The translations under genes were made by a program, and so were the position numbers. The notes beneath the pieces were generated by a model. It did not search any database, was not told the DNA's origin, and saw only the letters and a program-made list of their open reading frames with translations. From Saprospira sp. CCB-QB6 (GTDB lineage Bacteria; Bacteroidota; Bacteroidia; Chitinophagales; Saprospiraceae), in assembly GCF_028464065.1 (NCBI RefSeq), contig NZ_CP116808.1:2187501-2251500 (forward strand): DNA of 64,000 bases, read 5' to 3'. Below, piece by piece: positions 35,100 to 44,014 of this stretch. Position 1 is the first letter of the stretch. Every line of letters starts with the position of its first letter.

Positions 35100-36653
35100 A
35101 TGTCAAAAATAAAGGGACAACTATTTAAACGGGGGCTGATGTGGCATCTGCGCTCAGCCTCTCAGCGGCAGCAAACTCCTAAAAGTTTGCAGCAGCAGAG
35201 TCTGCTGTTTTTATTGCAAATGGCCCAGCAGACGGCTTTTGGTAAACGCTATCAATTTGCGCAAATCCGCGCCGCGCTGGATCCTATTAAGGCTTATCAG
35301 GAAATGGTGCCTATTATGGACTATGAGCAGATGTACAGCAACTGGTGGCATCGCCTGCTAGAGGATGAAGCTAATGTGGTCTGGCCTGGACAAATCCGCT
35401 ATTTTGCCCAAAGCTCAGGTACCTCGGGTAGCCCTAGCAAACAGATTCCCGTCAGCAAGGCGATGCTGGGCGCCATGAAACGCAGCACTAAGTTTATGTT
35501 TGCCCACTCTACGCAATGGGAATTGGGACCCGATTTCTATGGTCGAGACTTCCTTATTATGGGCAGTAGCACAACCTTGCGCAAACAAGGCCAACATTGG
35601 TTAGGCGATATTTCGGGGATCAATGCGACCCAAATGCCAAGTTGGTTCCGCGGCTTCTATAAACCTGGCGCCAAAATTATTAAACTCCCCAATTGGGAGG
35701 AACGAGTTTCTGCTATTGCCGAACAAGCCCATAAATGGGACCTAAGCGTAATTGCAGGTATTCCCTCTTGGGTGCAAATGATGCTCGAACGAGTGCTGGC
35801 GGTCCAAAAGGCCGATCAAATTATTGATATTTGGCCCAATCTCAAGATTTATGTCTCTGGCGGTATCGCCTTTTCGCCTTACCGACAACGCTTTAAGGAG
35901 CTGATTGGCGGCAATGTACACACCCTAGATACCTATAATACTTCGGAGGGCAGCTTGGCCTGCCAAACCCGCATCGATGATGAGGTAATGCCCCTAGAAC
36001 TGATCCTAAACAATGGGATTTTCTTTGAGTTTGTCCCCTTTAATGCCGATAACTTTAGCCCTACAGGGCAGCTGCTGCCTCAAGCCAAAGCCCTGCATAT
36101 TGGCGAGCTGAAGGAGGGCAAGGAGTATGCACTGGTCCTTAGCACTTGCTCAGGCGCTTGGCGCTATTTACTGGGCGATACGGTCCGCTTACTCAATAAA
36201 GAACGAGCCGAAATCCGCATCACGGGCCGCATTAAGCATTTTGTGAGCATCTGCGGCGAACACCTCTCTATTGATAATATGAATGCCGCCCTGGCCCTTT
36301 GCGAACAACAAACAGGCCTGCAATTTGGCGAGTTTCATCTGCAAGCAGTCAAGGTAGGTAACCATTTTGAACATCATTGGTTCCTGGGGCAAACGGCCCC
36401 TCTAGCAGGCTTGTCCGAAGAGCTACTGGCGCAGCAACTGGACCAATATCTGGCTGCCCTAAACGATGACTACAAAACCGAAAGAGAAGATAATTTGTTG
36501 AAGAAGGTGAAGCTGCGCCTCTTGCCTAATGCCCTGTTTTGGGAATGGTGGGGGCAGCAAAAACGCATTGACGGACAGTCCAAATTTCCAAGGGTACTGA
36601 CCGCCAAGCAATTTGCCGACTGGAAACATTTCTTAGATGCCAAAGGATACTAA
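35100..36653 (+). CDS. GH3 auxin-responsive promoter family protein
   Basis: GH3 proteins are acyl-adenylating enzymes; plant ones join amino acids to auxin or jasmonate. I start at MSKIKGQLFKRGLMWHL, giving 517 residues. The nucleotide-binding motif is AQSSGTSGSPSKQIPVS, followed by TYNTSEGSLACQ and the GDTVRL motif before the mobile C-terminal domain. Bacterial GH3 members are common in Bacteroidota and have no settled substrate. The next gene overlaps its end by 17 bases in another frame, so the two are translationally coupled. Confidence 0.88.
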   Translation: MSKIKGQLFKRGLMWHLRSASQRQQTPKSLQQQSLLFLLQMAQQTAFGKRYQFAQIRAALDPIKAYQEMVPIMDYEQMYSNWWHRLLEDEANVVWPGQIRYFAQSSGTSGSPSKQIPVSKAMLGAMKRSTKFMFAHSTQWELGPDFYGRDFLIMGSSTTLRKQGQHWLGDISGINATQMPSWFRGFYKPGAKIIKLPNWEERVSAIAEQAHKWDLSVIAGIPSWVQMMLERVLAVQKADQIIDIWPNLKIYVSGGIAFSPYRQRFKELIGGNVHTLDTYNTSEGSLACQTRIDDEVMPLELILNNGIFFEFVPFNADNFSPTGQLLPQAKALHIGELKEGKEYALVLSTCSGAWRYLLGDTVRLLNKERAEIRITGRIKHFVSICGEHLSIDNMNAALALCEQQTGLQFGEFHLQAVKVGNHFEHHWFLGQTAPLAGLSEELLAQQLDQYLAALNDDYKTEREDNLLKKVKLRLLPNALFWEWWGQQKRIDGQSKFPRVLTAKQFADWKHFLDAKGY

Positions 36654-37044
36654 AGCCATTTTACTTTTTGATGGGGTTTGCCAACTTTGCGAGAAAAGCG
36701 TGCAGTTTGTCTTGCGCCGAGACCCCAAAGGACGGGTCCATTTTGCGGCCTTACAATCGGAGGTTGGGCAAGCGCTTTTGGCCCAACACCAACTGGCCAA
36801 AAGCGATTTTAAATCGCTGGTGCTACTAGACAATGGCCAAGCCTATTTGGGCTCTACGGCTGCTCTGCGCCTGCTCTGCCTGCTGCCTTTTCCCTGGCCG
36901 CTCTTTGGCGTTTTTTTGTGGCTGCCTCGCTTTTTGCGAGATCCTGTCTACTACTGGATTTCCAAAAATCGCTATCGTTGGTTTGGCCAAAAAGAAAGCT
37001 GTATGCTGCCCAAACCTGATTGGCAAGATCGTTTTTTATCCTAA
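36637..37044 (+). CDS. DCC family thiol-disulfide oxidoreductase-like protein (DUF393)
   Basis: The N terminus LLFDGVCQLCEKSVQFVLRRDPKG has the DxxCxxC signature (Cys in VCQLC) that names the DCC family, and the 135-residue length fits. The mid section FPWPLFGVFLWLPRFLRDPVYYWISKNRYRWFG is hydrophobic and may touch the membrane. Family members are thought to be redox proteins, but none has a firm reaction. The ATG lies inside the end of the GH3 gene, so coupling to the GH3 enzyme is seen in the sequence and joint function is inferred. Confidence 0.87.
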   Translation: MPKDTKAILLFDGVCQLCEKSVQFVLRRDPKGRVHFAALQSEVGQALLAQHQLAKSDFKSLVLLDNGQAYLGSTAALRLLCLLPFPWPLFGVFLWLPRFLRDPVYYWISKNRYRWFGQKESCMLPKPDWQDRFLS

Positions 37045-37047
37045 TTA

Positions 37048-37182
37048 TTTGGGGCCCGCGGCCGCCTTTTCTAGAAAACGGCGGCCGCCGCTATGCTGTG
37101 GGGCTCACAGGGCTGTTCGGCCCTTCGCTGGCTTCGCCAGCTCGGTCTGGCGCTGCGCGCCACCCCTCCGCAGCGCTGGGCC
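37048..37182 (-). repeat. GC-rich dispersed element, copy 13
   Basis: Reverse copy with the third end type: a long hairpin (gcggccgcc and ggcggccgc around ttttctagaaaac) next to ttggggcccgcg. The stem differs from those in copies 6, 16 and 20 but keeps pairing. Confidence 0.87.
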
Positions 37183-37390
37183 GCTCATCTTTTTCCCTTG
37201 CCCTAAACAGCTGTTTGCAGCCGCCTAGCTACTGGAAAACCCCCAGATCTAATCTGCATCGATACATTTAGCTAGGGGGAGCTGTCTAAGGCTCTATCTT
37301 TTTTTCTGGACTTGACCTACTACAAATTAACTAAGCTCGCTTAGCAGCGAAATATTGGAGGCAGTTGTATTTAAGCCCTTGTCATTTTAC

Positions 37391-37410
37391 CCTAGGGGTA
37401 AGCCCCTAGG
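37391..37410. repeat. 20-bp palindrome a
   Basis: cctaggggtaagcccctagg: 8-bp arms, 4-base centre. Confidence 0.8.
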
Positions 37411-37425
37411 CTAATAGTCATATTC

Positions 37426-37450
37426 GCCCCCTCGAAGGAGGGGGCTTTTT
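37426..37450 (+). terminator. 20-bp palindrome b with T run
   Basis: gccccctcgaaggagggggc: 8-bp arms, centre gaag, then five T. Could end transcription from the GH3/DCC genes. Confidence 0.6.
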
Positions 37451-37593
37451 GTTTGGCTCTATTGGTTAATTGGGCCCAGACGTAATTTTGTTTCTTGGCC
37501 CTTAGGTACTAAGTCTATGTTTGAAGAGCAAGCGAATAGTTGGTCGTTAAAGATCTTGCTCGCTTAACTGTTCAAGCTCAGGAGGAAAGACGA

Positions 37594-37613
37594 ATCCCCT
37601 CGGAGGAGGGGAT
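37594..37613. repeat. 20-bp palindrome c
   Basis: atcccctcggaggaggggat: 8-bp arms, centre ggag. Confidence 0.75.
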
Positions 37614-37627
37614 GATAGATTTAATAG

Positions 37628-37647
37628 CCTAGGGCCTTGGCCCTAGG
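37628..37647. repeat. 20-bp palindrome d
   Basis: cctagggccttggccctagg: 9-bp arms around tt. Confidence 0.8.
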
Positions 37648-37670
37648 GGTGAAATTTATATCATATTGGC

Positions 37671-37690
37671 CTGTGGGTTGAAACCCACAG
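37671..37690. repeat. 20-bp palindrome e
   Basis: ctgtgggttgaaacccacag: 9-bp arms around ga. It is the exact reverse complement of the palindrome at 37853. Confidence 0.85.
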
Positions 37691-37728
37691 CAAAAAGGGA
37701 GGCCATGCTAGACCTAATGAAATAGGCC

Positions 37729-37744
37729 GAAGGTTAAAACCTTC
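37729..37744. repeat. 16-bp palindrome f
   Basis: gaaggttaaaaccttc: 7-bp arms around aa; it shares the ggtt..aacc core of its neighbours. Confidence 0.8.
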
Positions 37745-37798
37745 AGCCCATATACGTAGAGGAAAACAGACAGTTCTAAAGCCAAAAGATTTAAATCA

Positions 37799-37818
37799 AT
37801 GAGGGTTTTAACCCTCAT
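37799..37818. repeat. 20-bp palindrome g
   Basis: atgagggttttaaccctcat: 9-bp arms around tt. It is followed by tattgcgaagcaat, a context that reappears inside copy 17 of the large element. Confidence 0.85.
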
Positions 37819-37852
37819 TCTATAAAAATATTGCGAAGCAATAGCATCCTTG

Positions 37853-37872
37853 CTGTGGGTTTCAACCCACAG
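37853..37872. repeat. 20-bp palindrome h
   Basis: ctgtgggtttcaacccacag: 9-bp arms around tc, the inverse of the one at 37671. Confidence 0.85.
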
Positions 37873-37876
37873 TATC

Positions 37877-38038
37877 GGCCTAGCGATGTGCAGCAGTGGC
37901 CCGTAGGGCCAGACCAAGCCGCCCTAGGCGGCGAAGGGCCGAGTGACCCGACCAAAGGGAGCCGACGCAGCAAAGCAAGTAATAGCGAGCTGCGGAACGT
38001 AGCGCCGCAAGGCGAAGCCGCAGCGGAGGCCCCAAAAC
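37877..38038 (+). repeat. GC-rich dispersed element, copy 14
   Basis: Forward copy with hairpin cgccctaggcg and an inserted segment (gacccgaccaaagggagccgac) between gggccgag and agcgagc, followed by the usual end ggaggccccaaaa. Confidence 0.85.
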
Positions 38039-38059
38039 AGTATCATTTTGAAAATAAGC

Positions 38060-38704
38060 TTAGAGAAAGCCTTTTAATTTGGAGCTATGCAAGTTTCTTT
38101 TTTGGCTAGGAGGGGCTTGATAGATGGCATAGTCGGGAGTGTTTTGGGTAATGATAGCGCCCATACCGATAATATTGTATTGGCCGATTTGGATATTTTG
38201 TTGGACAGCGGATTGGAGGCCGAGGAAAGAGCATTGGCCCACGACAACATTGCCTGCTAGGGTAGATCCGCTAAGGAGAGAGTGGGCTTGGATTTGGCAG
38301 TGGTGGCCTAGTCTGGCCCCGAAGAGGATACAATTATCGGCTAATTGGGTAAAGGGTTGGAGGACCGATCCTTCTCCGACAAAGACATTTTCGCCTAGTT
38401 GGAGATTGGGCCAGAAGTCGGCTTTAGAGGAGCAATAGCTGGCTAAAGTGTAGCCTTTTTCTTTAAAGTAGAGGAAGAGTCGTTTTCGTTCTTTGATATT
38501 GCCAACAGCGATAAATAGGGCGGTTGTTGTAGGGGGGTAGGACTGTTGGAGTTCTTCTAGGGGGATAATGGGGTAATCTGCTTTTGCCTTGGTTAGATAT
38601 TTTTGTTCGATACAGTGGGCAATAGGCTGGTAGGGGCTATCTAGTTGGAAGACATAGGCGGCATAGGCGGCAAATCGGCCACATCCATAGATAATCAGCT
38701 GCAT
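38060..38704 (-). CDS. Sugar O-acyltransferase, NeuD-like hexapeptide family
   Basis: A 214-residue protein with a short Rossmann-like N-terminal part (LIIYGCGRFAAYAAYVF) as in NeuD/PglD acetyltransferases, then a left-handed beta-helix of hexapeptide repeats from about 95 to 190 (LQLGENVFVGEGSVLQ, NCILFGARLGHHCQIQ, IIGMGAIITQN). His in LGHHCQ is the usual catalytic base. Members acetylate amino sugars of surface glycans. No sugar-biosynthesis genes are adjacent, and it stands alone between a dispersed element and the M16 peptidase gene. Confidence 0.87.
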   Translation of the reverse strand: MQLIIYGCGRFAAYAAYVFQLDSPYQPIAHCIEQKYLTKAKADYPIIPLEELQQSYPPTTTALFIAVGNIKERKRLFLYFKEKGYTLASYCSSKADFWPNLQLGENVFVGEGSVLQPFTQLADNCILFGARLGHHCQIQAHSLLSGSTLAGNVVVGQCSFLGLQSAVQQNIQIGQYNIIGMGAIITQNTPDYAIYQAPPSQKRNLHSSKLKGFL

Positions 38705-38744
38705 AAATAGGTGGGTTAAGTTTTAGAATAGGATTGGGGTGTTA

Positions 38745-38781
38745 TAGAAAAAGGTCTAACCCCTCTCTGGGTTAGACCTTT
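38745..38781 (-). terminator. Terminator of the M16 peptidase gene
   Basis: On the minus strand: stem aaggtctaaccc/gggttagacctt, six-base loop, then five T. Confidence 0.88.
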
Positions 38782-38805
38782 AGTGTAAAGTAGGAATAAA
38801 AAAGA

Positions 38806-41766
38806 TTAAGGGCGTTCTGGAACGCTTTCTTTTTCGGGTTTGATGGTCAGGATCAGTGCTTTTTCGATATCGGCATATTGGTTAATGGCCTTTTTGATAT
38901 CCTCTGCTTTGAGTTCCTCGATCATTTTTTCTTTATTGAAAATGCTCAAGGGGTTTTCATTGAAGCGGTACTTATTGAGTAGTTGACCGAGCCAGAAGCG
39001 GTTCTCTTTAAGGTTAGTTTCTAGGCCGCGGCGTTTAGTTTCGCGGACCTTTTCGAGATTTTCCTCAGAGGGGCCATCTTTTTGGAGTTTGGCTACTTCT
39101 TCTTTAACGGCTTCTACAAGGACCTCCACATCTTCGGGGGCGCATTGGAAGAAGACAATAATTTGGCTACTTCCGTTGGGTTCGCGGCTCATGCCACCGC
39201 CGACGAATGGGCTATACACGCCACCTTTATCTTCGCGTAGGTTTTCGCGGACCATGATGCTAAGGACGCTAATAGCGGCATCTAATTTAAAGGCTTCTTG
39301 GGCAGACCATTCCACCTCTTGGGCGAAAGAGAGAATTACATTGGATTGAGGGGCGAGGCCTTTTTTAAGGTTTTTGGTCATTCCTTCTGTGGGGAATTTC
39401 ACCTCAGGATCGCGATAATTCTCTTTGCGGTTTGTGCTAGGGAGGCTAGCGATATATTGCTCCACCTGTCCTTTAATGTCTTCGGGTTTAAAGTTACCGA
39501 CGAGGACAAAAGTAAAATCGCTAAAATCGGCAAAGCGCTCCTTATAAATCTCGTGTGCGCGTTTCATATCGATGCTGCGGATTTGCTCCTCAGAAAGGAT
39601 ACCTTGGCGGCGCGGGTGATTTTGGCTAAGGGCTTTTTGGTATTCGTTGAAGAAATACTGTTGAGGGTTAGAGAGGGCATTGCGGCTTTGTTCTACAGCT
39701 TCTTCGAGGAAAGCTTTATAGGCTTTTTCATCTAGGCGGCTTTGCGTAGCGTAGAGATAAAGCAATTTGAGCATAGTTTCGAAATCGGCGGTAGAAGAGC
39801 GGCCAGAGAAGCCCTCGCTAAGTTCGCTGATATAGGGGCTAAGGCTTACCGTTTTGGCGGTCAATTTTTTCTCTAGGGCGATGCGGTCAAATTGGCCAAC
39901 GCCAGAGCGGTCTACCAATTCGGCGGCGCTAGAGGCGCTAAGGAAATCCTTGAGGTCATAGATAGAGTGTCCACCAGGGCTATAAGCTTGCAGCATAATT
40001 TGGTCGCCTTCAAAGTCGGTAGGTTTCAAGATCACTTTGGCCCCGTTAGAGAGGGTCCATTCTGTGATATTGAGTTCTTTTTCGGTTACTTCTTTTTGGG
40101 TGGTCACCTTACCTGCGGTGGGGACTTTTTCGAGCAGAGGTAGATCGAGGAATTTATCCTTATAGGCTTCTACTTCAATCTTTTCGCTTTCGGCTAGAAG
40201 TTCGCGGATGCGGTCTTCAGTAGGGATTTTGAGGCCTTCTTTTTCGGGGGCAGTAAGGATAGCCGTACGGTTTTCCTTAGTGATCCAAGCTTTGGGCAGG
40301 GCGTTCATTTCCTTGAGCTTAATGCTAGGGAGAAACTCCTTAACCAATTGTAGTTCCTTTTCGATGCCGAATAGGGGGGCATCTTGGAGGAAGTGGCTCA
40401 CGCATTCGCCAGCGATAGAGGCAGAGGTCACCTTATCGCGTTTGCGGTAGGCTTGTTCTACATAATTGAGATATTCGGCTTTAGCGCGTTCTAGTTCTGT
40501 ATCGGTAAAGCCGTGTTCTAGTACGCGTTTTTGTTCGCGTAGGACCAGGGTGATAGCCTCTTCGATACTATTTTCTTTGGCGCCAGCTTGGATAAAGTAG
40601 GCATCGCAATTACGCACATAATTTCCGTAGCCAGATCCTGCGTAGAGGAAGGGGGCTTTGGGGTCTTGGCTTAGCTCATCGTAGCGAGCATTAAGCATGA
40701 TATTATAGAGTTGGTGCGTAATAGAGGTCCGGAAATCATCCAGTGTTTTGATGCTTTTTGGGGCATGTTTGTGGATCATTTGGAAGCTTACGTTAGTGGC
40801 TTCTTTATCGGTAGCTACAGCGACGAAAGTTTCTTTATGTCCGGGGACCTCGAAGAGTTTTTTTGCTTTAGGTTTTTCGGGATTCTCCATTTTGGAGAAA
40901 TTCGTTTTGATTTTGGCTTCGATCTCGTCAAGGTCAATATCGCCAACAACGATAAGCGCCATAAGGTCGGGGCGGTACCAATCTTTGTAGAAGGTTGTGA
41001 GCCGCTCATAGGGAGCGTTTTGGATCACGTCCGTTGTTCCGATAGGCAGACGATCGGCATAGCGAGAGTTGTAGAATAGTTTGGGCCAGTAGACTTGACG
41101 CATACGTTCGTTGGCGCCAAGGCGGGTTCTCCATTCAGAGAGGATAACCCCTCTTTCTTTATCAATTTCTTCTTCTTCGAAAGAAACGGCAGAGGCCCAA
41201 TCTTGCATAACGACTAGTCCTTTATCTACAAGGCCTTCCTTATCGGTAGGTAATTGGAGCATATAGACTGTTTCATCGAAAGAGGTATAGGCGTTAAGGT
41301 CGGCGCCGAAGCGCACCCCTGTTTTTTCGAGGAAGTCGACCAATTCATTCTTTTTAAAATTGGCGGTACCGTTAAAGCACATATGTTCTACAAAGTGGGC
41401 TAGGCCTCTTTGGCTCTCTTCCTCTTGCATAGAGCCTGCATCAATAGCTAGGCGCAGTTCGATGCGGTTTTCGGGTTTAGCATTTTTACGGAGGTAGTAG
41501 CGCATACCATTTTCGAGCTGGCCGGTACGGATACTTTCGTCAAAGGGAAGGGCTGCTTCCATACCACTTGCTTTTTCTTCAACAGTAGTGGTATTAGCAG
41601 AGATACCGCCCAGTCCGCTCAAGGGAGAGCTTGTATCTTTGGCTGGGCTATTTTGTTGCTCGTCATTAGAGGAGAGACCACCTTTTACTTTAGTAGAAGT
41701 TTTGCAGGCGGCTACTCCCATGAGCAACAAGCCTAGGGCAAAGGCCCATTGCTTTAGCTTCATCAT
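38806..41766 (-). CDS. M16 family zinc metallopeptidase, lipoprotein
   Basis: A 986-residue insulinase/pitrilysin-type peptidase built of two homologous halves. The first has the inverted zinc motif HFVEH (His124, Glu127, His128) and the later Glu ligand in DKERGVILSEW, so it is active; the second half (from about 590) lacks the motif and closes the chamber, as in pitrilysin-type enzymes. The leader MMKLKQWAFALGLLLMGVAAC ends in a lipobox with Cys21, so it is membrane-anchored outside the cytoplasm. It probably degrades peptides taken up or released in the periplasm. Single gene with its own terminator. Confidence 0.93.
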   Translation of the reverse strand: MMKLKQWAFALGLLLMGVAACKTSTKVKGGLSSNDEQQNSPAKDTSSPLSGLGGISANTTTVEEKASGMEAALPFDESIRTGQLENGMRYYLRKNAKPENRIELRLAIDAGSMQEEESQRGLAHFVEHMCFNGTANFKKNELVDFLEKTGVRFGADLNAYTSFDETVYMLQLPTDKEGLVDKGLVVMQDWASAVSFEEEEIDKERGVILSEWRTRLGANERMRQVYWPKLFYNSRYADRLPIGTTDVIQNAPYERLTTFYKDWYRPDLMALIVVGDIDLDEIEAKIKTNFSKMENPEKPKAKKLFEVPGHKETFVAVATDKEATNVSFQMIHKHAPKSIKTLDDFRTSITHQLYNIMLNARYDELSQDPKAPFLYAGSGYGNYVRNCDAYFIQAGAKENSIEEAITLVLREQKRVLEHGFTDTELERAKAEYLNYVEQAYRKRDKVTSASIAGECVSHFLQDAPLFGIEKELQLVKEFLPSIKLKEMNALPKAWITKENRTAILTAPEKEGLKIPTEDRIRELLAESEKIEVEAYKDKFLDLPLLEKVPTAGKVTTQKEVTEKELNITEWTLSNGAKVILKPTDFEGDQIMLQAYSPGGHSIYDLKDFLSASSAAELVDRSGVGQFDRIALEKKLTAKTVSLSPYISELSEGFSGRSSTADFETMLKLLYLYATQSRLDEKAYKAFLEEAVEQSRNALSNPQQYFFNEYQKALSQNHPRRQGILSEEQIRSIDMKRAHEIYKERFADFSDFTFVLVGNFKPEDIKGQVEQYIASLPSTNRKENYRDPEVKFPTEGMTKNLKKGLAPQSNVILSFAQEVEWSAQEAFKLDAAISVLSIMVRENLREDKGGVYSPFVGGGMSREPNGSSQIIVFFQCAPEDVEVLVEAVKEEVAKLQKDGPSEENLEKVRETKRRGLETNLKENRFWLGQLLNKYRFNENPLSIFNKEKMIEELKAEDIKKAINQYADIEKALILTIKPEKESVPERP

Positions 41767-42321
41767 GAGATATATCGATTAAGAAATGAAATGTATGTAT
41801 TTAATGGTTGTATTTTACTGTACGTTCTAAGCAAAAATAAAATTTGAAATTAGAAACTGAATTTTTTTCGACTGATATGCCTTTATAGGCCATAAAAACA
41901 GTTAAATTTAGTTTTTGCTATTTTGTATTAAGGCCTCTAATGAATTAACTGTCCTTTGTTTGAGTGCTGAGGGGGGGCTGCGCTGTGCTAATTCTTAATT
42001 TACCTCAGTGCTGCTATGCTGTCAAAAAATGCTTGGAAACAGCCCAAAATTATTATTTAGGCGTTTTAAGAGCGTCATTTTTTAATGAGTTTGAGTGGAC
42101 TGAAGTATTTTTATATTGTTTTCAACAGATAAAGGACGAAGAGTGGGGGACGATAATCCTTTAATTTTTATGAGTTACCATCAAGGATTTTTCTTTTTGT
42201 GCAAAACACTTTGATTTAGATTATTGATAATGAGTGTTTTGAGACTATAGAGGCTAGAGAGAAGAGAAAGGAGTAATTTTTTTTGAATTTTGAGGTAACA
42301 AAAACCAAAATTTTGGCATAA
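41767..42321. other. AT-rich intergenic region before the sigma factor
   Basis: A 555-base gap between divergent genes, markedly AT-rich. A 66-codon open frame inside has no convincing protein features. It should contain promoters of the M16 peptidase and the ECF operon, but I cannot point to a clear TAnnTTTG box. No dispersed element is present, unusual for a gap of this size here. Confidence 0.45.
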
Positions 42322-42909
42322 ATGTCTAAAGATCTAAGTTTAGAGAACACACTTGAGGAGATTCGGCTTGGGAACAACAGAGTAATCAAGCAGGTCTATC
42401 AGGATAATAGAGCCGGATTTATTTCTTGGGCTTGTAAGCATTTTCAACAAAGCGAAGAGCAGGTAAATGAGCTTTATCATGAGTCTTTTCTCGTTTTTGT
42501 AGATAATCTACGCAAAGGCAAATTAACCACTTTGAATTGTAAAATAAGTACTTATCTGGCAGGGGTTTCTAAGCTCCTTCGGAAGGAAGAATTTCGCAAT
42601 AAGAAGAGAGAAAAATCATCAACAAAAGATGAAGTTTTCTGGGAAAAAAATGAGGCTATTGTTGTCGATACTTCTGTCTTGGACCATTATGAGGATGAGC
42701 ATCGTAAAAAAGCGGTAAGGAGTTTACTTAAAAAAATTAGTCCTTCTTGCCAGAAGTTGCTTGCCCTTATTTTTTATAAAAACTATCAGCTTCCTGAAAT
42801 TGTGGAAATTATGGAATACTCTGATGAGCGTGTAGCGCGCAAACGAAAATCTGTTTGCTTGAAGCAGCTTAGGGAGATTGCCAGAACATTTGAGGATAAG
42901 CTTCACTAG
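42322..42909 (+). CDS. ECF-type RNA polymerase sigma factor
   Basis: A 195-residue sigma-70 family protein of the extracytoplasmic function type. Region 2 lies at about 25-90 (FISWACKHFQQSEEQVNELYHESFLVFVDNLRKGKL) and region 4 at about 130-190 (KISPSCQKLLALIFYKNYQLPEIVEIMEYSDERVARKRKSVCLKQL), where the helix-turn-helix would meet the -35 box. The gene is AT-rich compared with its neighbours. The next gene starts 41 bases on and encodes a protein with one membrane segment, a typical place for an anti-sigma partner. Confidence 0.88.
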   Translation: MSKDLSLENTLEEIRLGNNRVIKQVYQDNRAGFISWACKHFQQSEEQVNELYHESFLVFVDNLRKGKLTTLNCKISTYLAGVSKLLRKEEFRNKKREKSSTKDEVFWEKNEAIVVDTSVLDHYEDEHRKKAVRSLLKKISPSCQKLLALIFYKNYQLPEIVEIMEYSDERVARKRKSVCLKQLREIARTFEDKLH

Positions 42910-42950
42910 CTGCTAGCCCCCCTAATGCTAGTAGAAAAAATTTCCCCAAA

Positions 42951-43730
42951 ATGATCACAGAAGAAAGAAAGTTAGAGTTACTAGAAAAAATGGCGCTTAA
43001 ACATGCCATGAGTAGTCAAGAGCGTGAATTAGCTCACCAGTTAACAAAAACAGAATTTAGAGAGGAGTATGAAGACTATAAAATGCTCTTTCAAGGATTA
43101 GATGGTTTAGCCGCAGAGAGTCTTATTGCCGATATGAAAAAATGGGATGAAGAGGCGCCCAAAGTAGTGTTGAATACATCTGCTAAAACAGTTCGCTTCT
43201 TGTCTAATTTTAGGCTTTGGCATGCTGCTGCAAGTATATTCTTAGTTTTTGGCTTAGGTTATGGTATGCATCAATTATTTCCTTCAGAGGACCGATATTT
43301 CTCTGCATTAGAGGCTGTTCCTTTGTATACTGTAACTCGGGGTGATGCTGTAGACGTTAATCAGACTTTTGTAGTTAATGAATATGCTAAAGGAAACTAT
43401 AAACTCATTATGCAAGAAATGGGAGGATTTGCTTTAGAAGATTTACAAACGAAAGATGCCAAACTGCAATTGATTTTTTCTTTTAGTAGTCTCAAAACAG
43501 GCCAAGAATTGGAAAAGGCTGAGGCTTTGCTCCTCTCTTTTCCTGAAGATGAAGAGAAACCCCGTTTACATCAGCTAAAAGACTTCCAACTCTTTTTATT
43601 GAGTTATCGCTTGGGTAAGGAAGAGGTTATGGATCGTTTAGGCAAAAAAATATTGAGTAATCAACGGCATGAGCACTATCATCAAGTTAAAGAGTTCTAT
43701 GAGAAAAAAGGTCTTGGGTTACCTCAATAA
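42951..43730 (+). CDS. Probable ECF partner membrane protein
   Basis: I know no family name. The 259-residue protein has an N-terminal cytoplasmic part (about 1-85) with Glu/Lys helices, one membrane segment at about 88-108 (LWHAAASIFLVFGLGYGMHQ) and a C-terminal periplasmic part of about 150 residues with a helical, TPR-like look (TGQELEKAEALLLSFPEDEE, FLLSYRLGKEEVMDRLG). This resembles the membrane proteins encoded after ECF sigma factors in Saprospiraceae-like bacteria. An anti-sigma or sensor role is inferred from order and topology; the classic zinc-binding anti-sigma motif HxxxCxxC is absent. Confidence 0.78.
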   Translation: MITEERKLELLEKMALKHAMSSQERELAHQLTKTEFREEYEDYKMLFQGLDGLAAESLIADMKKWDEEAPKVVLNTSAKTVRFLSNFRLWHAAASIFLVFGLGYGMHQLFPSEDRYFSALEAVPLYTVTRGDAVDVNQTFVVNEYAKGNYKLIMQEMGGFALEDLQTKDAKLQLIFSFSSLKTGQELEKAEALLLSFPEDEEKPRLHQLKDFQLFLLSYRLGKEEVMDRLGKKILSNQRHEHYHQVKEFYEKKGLGLPQ

Positions 43731-43812
43731 AAAGTGTTAGTGATGAATACACCTAAATAGAATTCAACTGGCTGGTCCTATCGTGGGGCTGGCCTTTTTT
43801 GTTGGGGCATAT

Positions 43813-43946
43813 TGGCTTAGCGATGCGAAGGGGGGCGGCGAAGCCGCAGACCAAGGGCAGAACGAAGTGAAGCCCGCAGGGCCGAGCAGACCTGCGAGCC
43901 CCGAAGCGTAGCGGCGGCCGACCGAAGGGAGGGAAAGCCCCAAAAA
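43813..43946 (+). repeat. GC-rich dispersed element, copy 15
   Basis: Forward copy beginning ggcttagcgatgcg. Its right end mixes two modules: tagcggcggccgac from one type and ggaaagcccc from another, similar to copy 19. Confidence 0.8.
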
Positions 43947-44014
43947 ATCTAAAAAATAAGTTTGTTTAACTTAGATAACAACCGTAAGTTAAGCAATAAA
44001 ATTAGTTGCATATT

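Larger units (their letters stand above)
37183..37876. other. Palindrome-rich non-coding region
   Basis: No gene is supported in this 690-base stretch. It holds seven palindromes of about 20 bp between 37391 and 37872, listed as separate entries, some in near-identical pairs. One, at 37426, doubles as a terminator-like hairpin with a T run. The region lies between the ends of convergent genes. Confidence 0.6.

Noticed and set aside
41964-42164. Possible 66-residue Cys-containing small protein before the sigma factor
   Set aside because: No ribosome-binding or promoter context and no recognisable pattern; left as intergenic.
43770-43801. Terminator after the ECF partner gene
   Set aside because: A T run is present, but the ggctggtcc and ggggctggcc segments are direct-like and do not pair into a stem.
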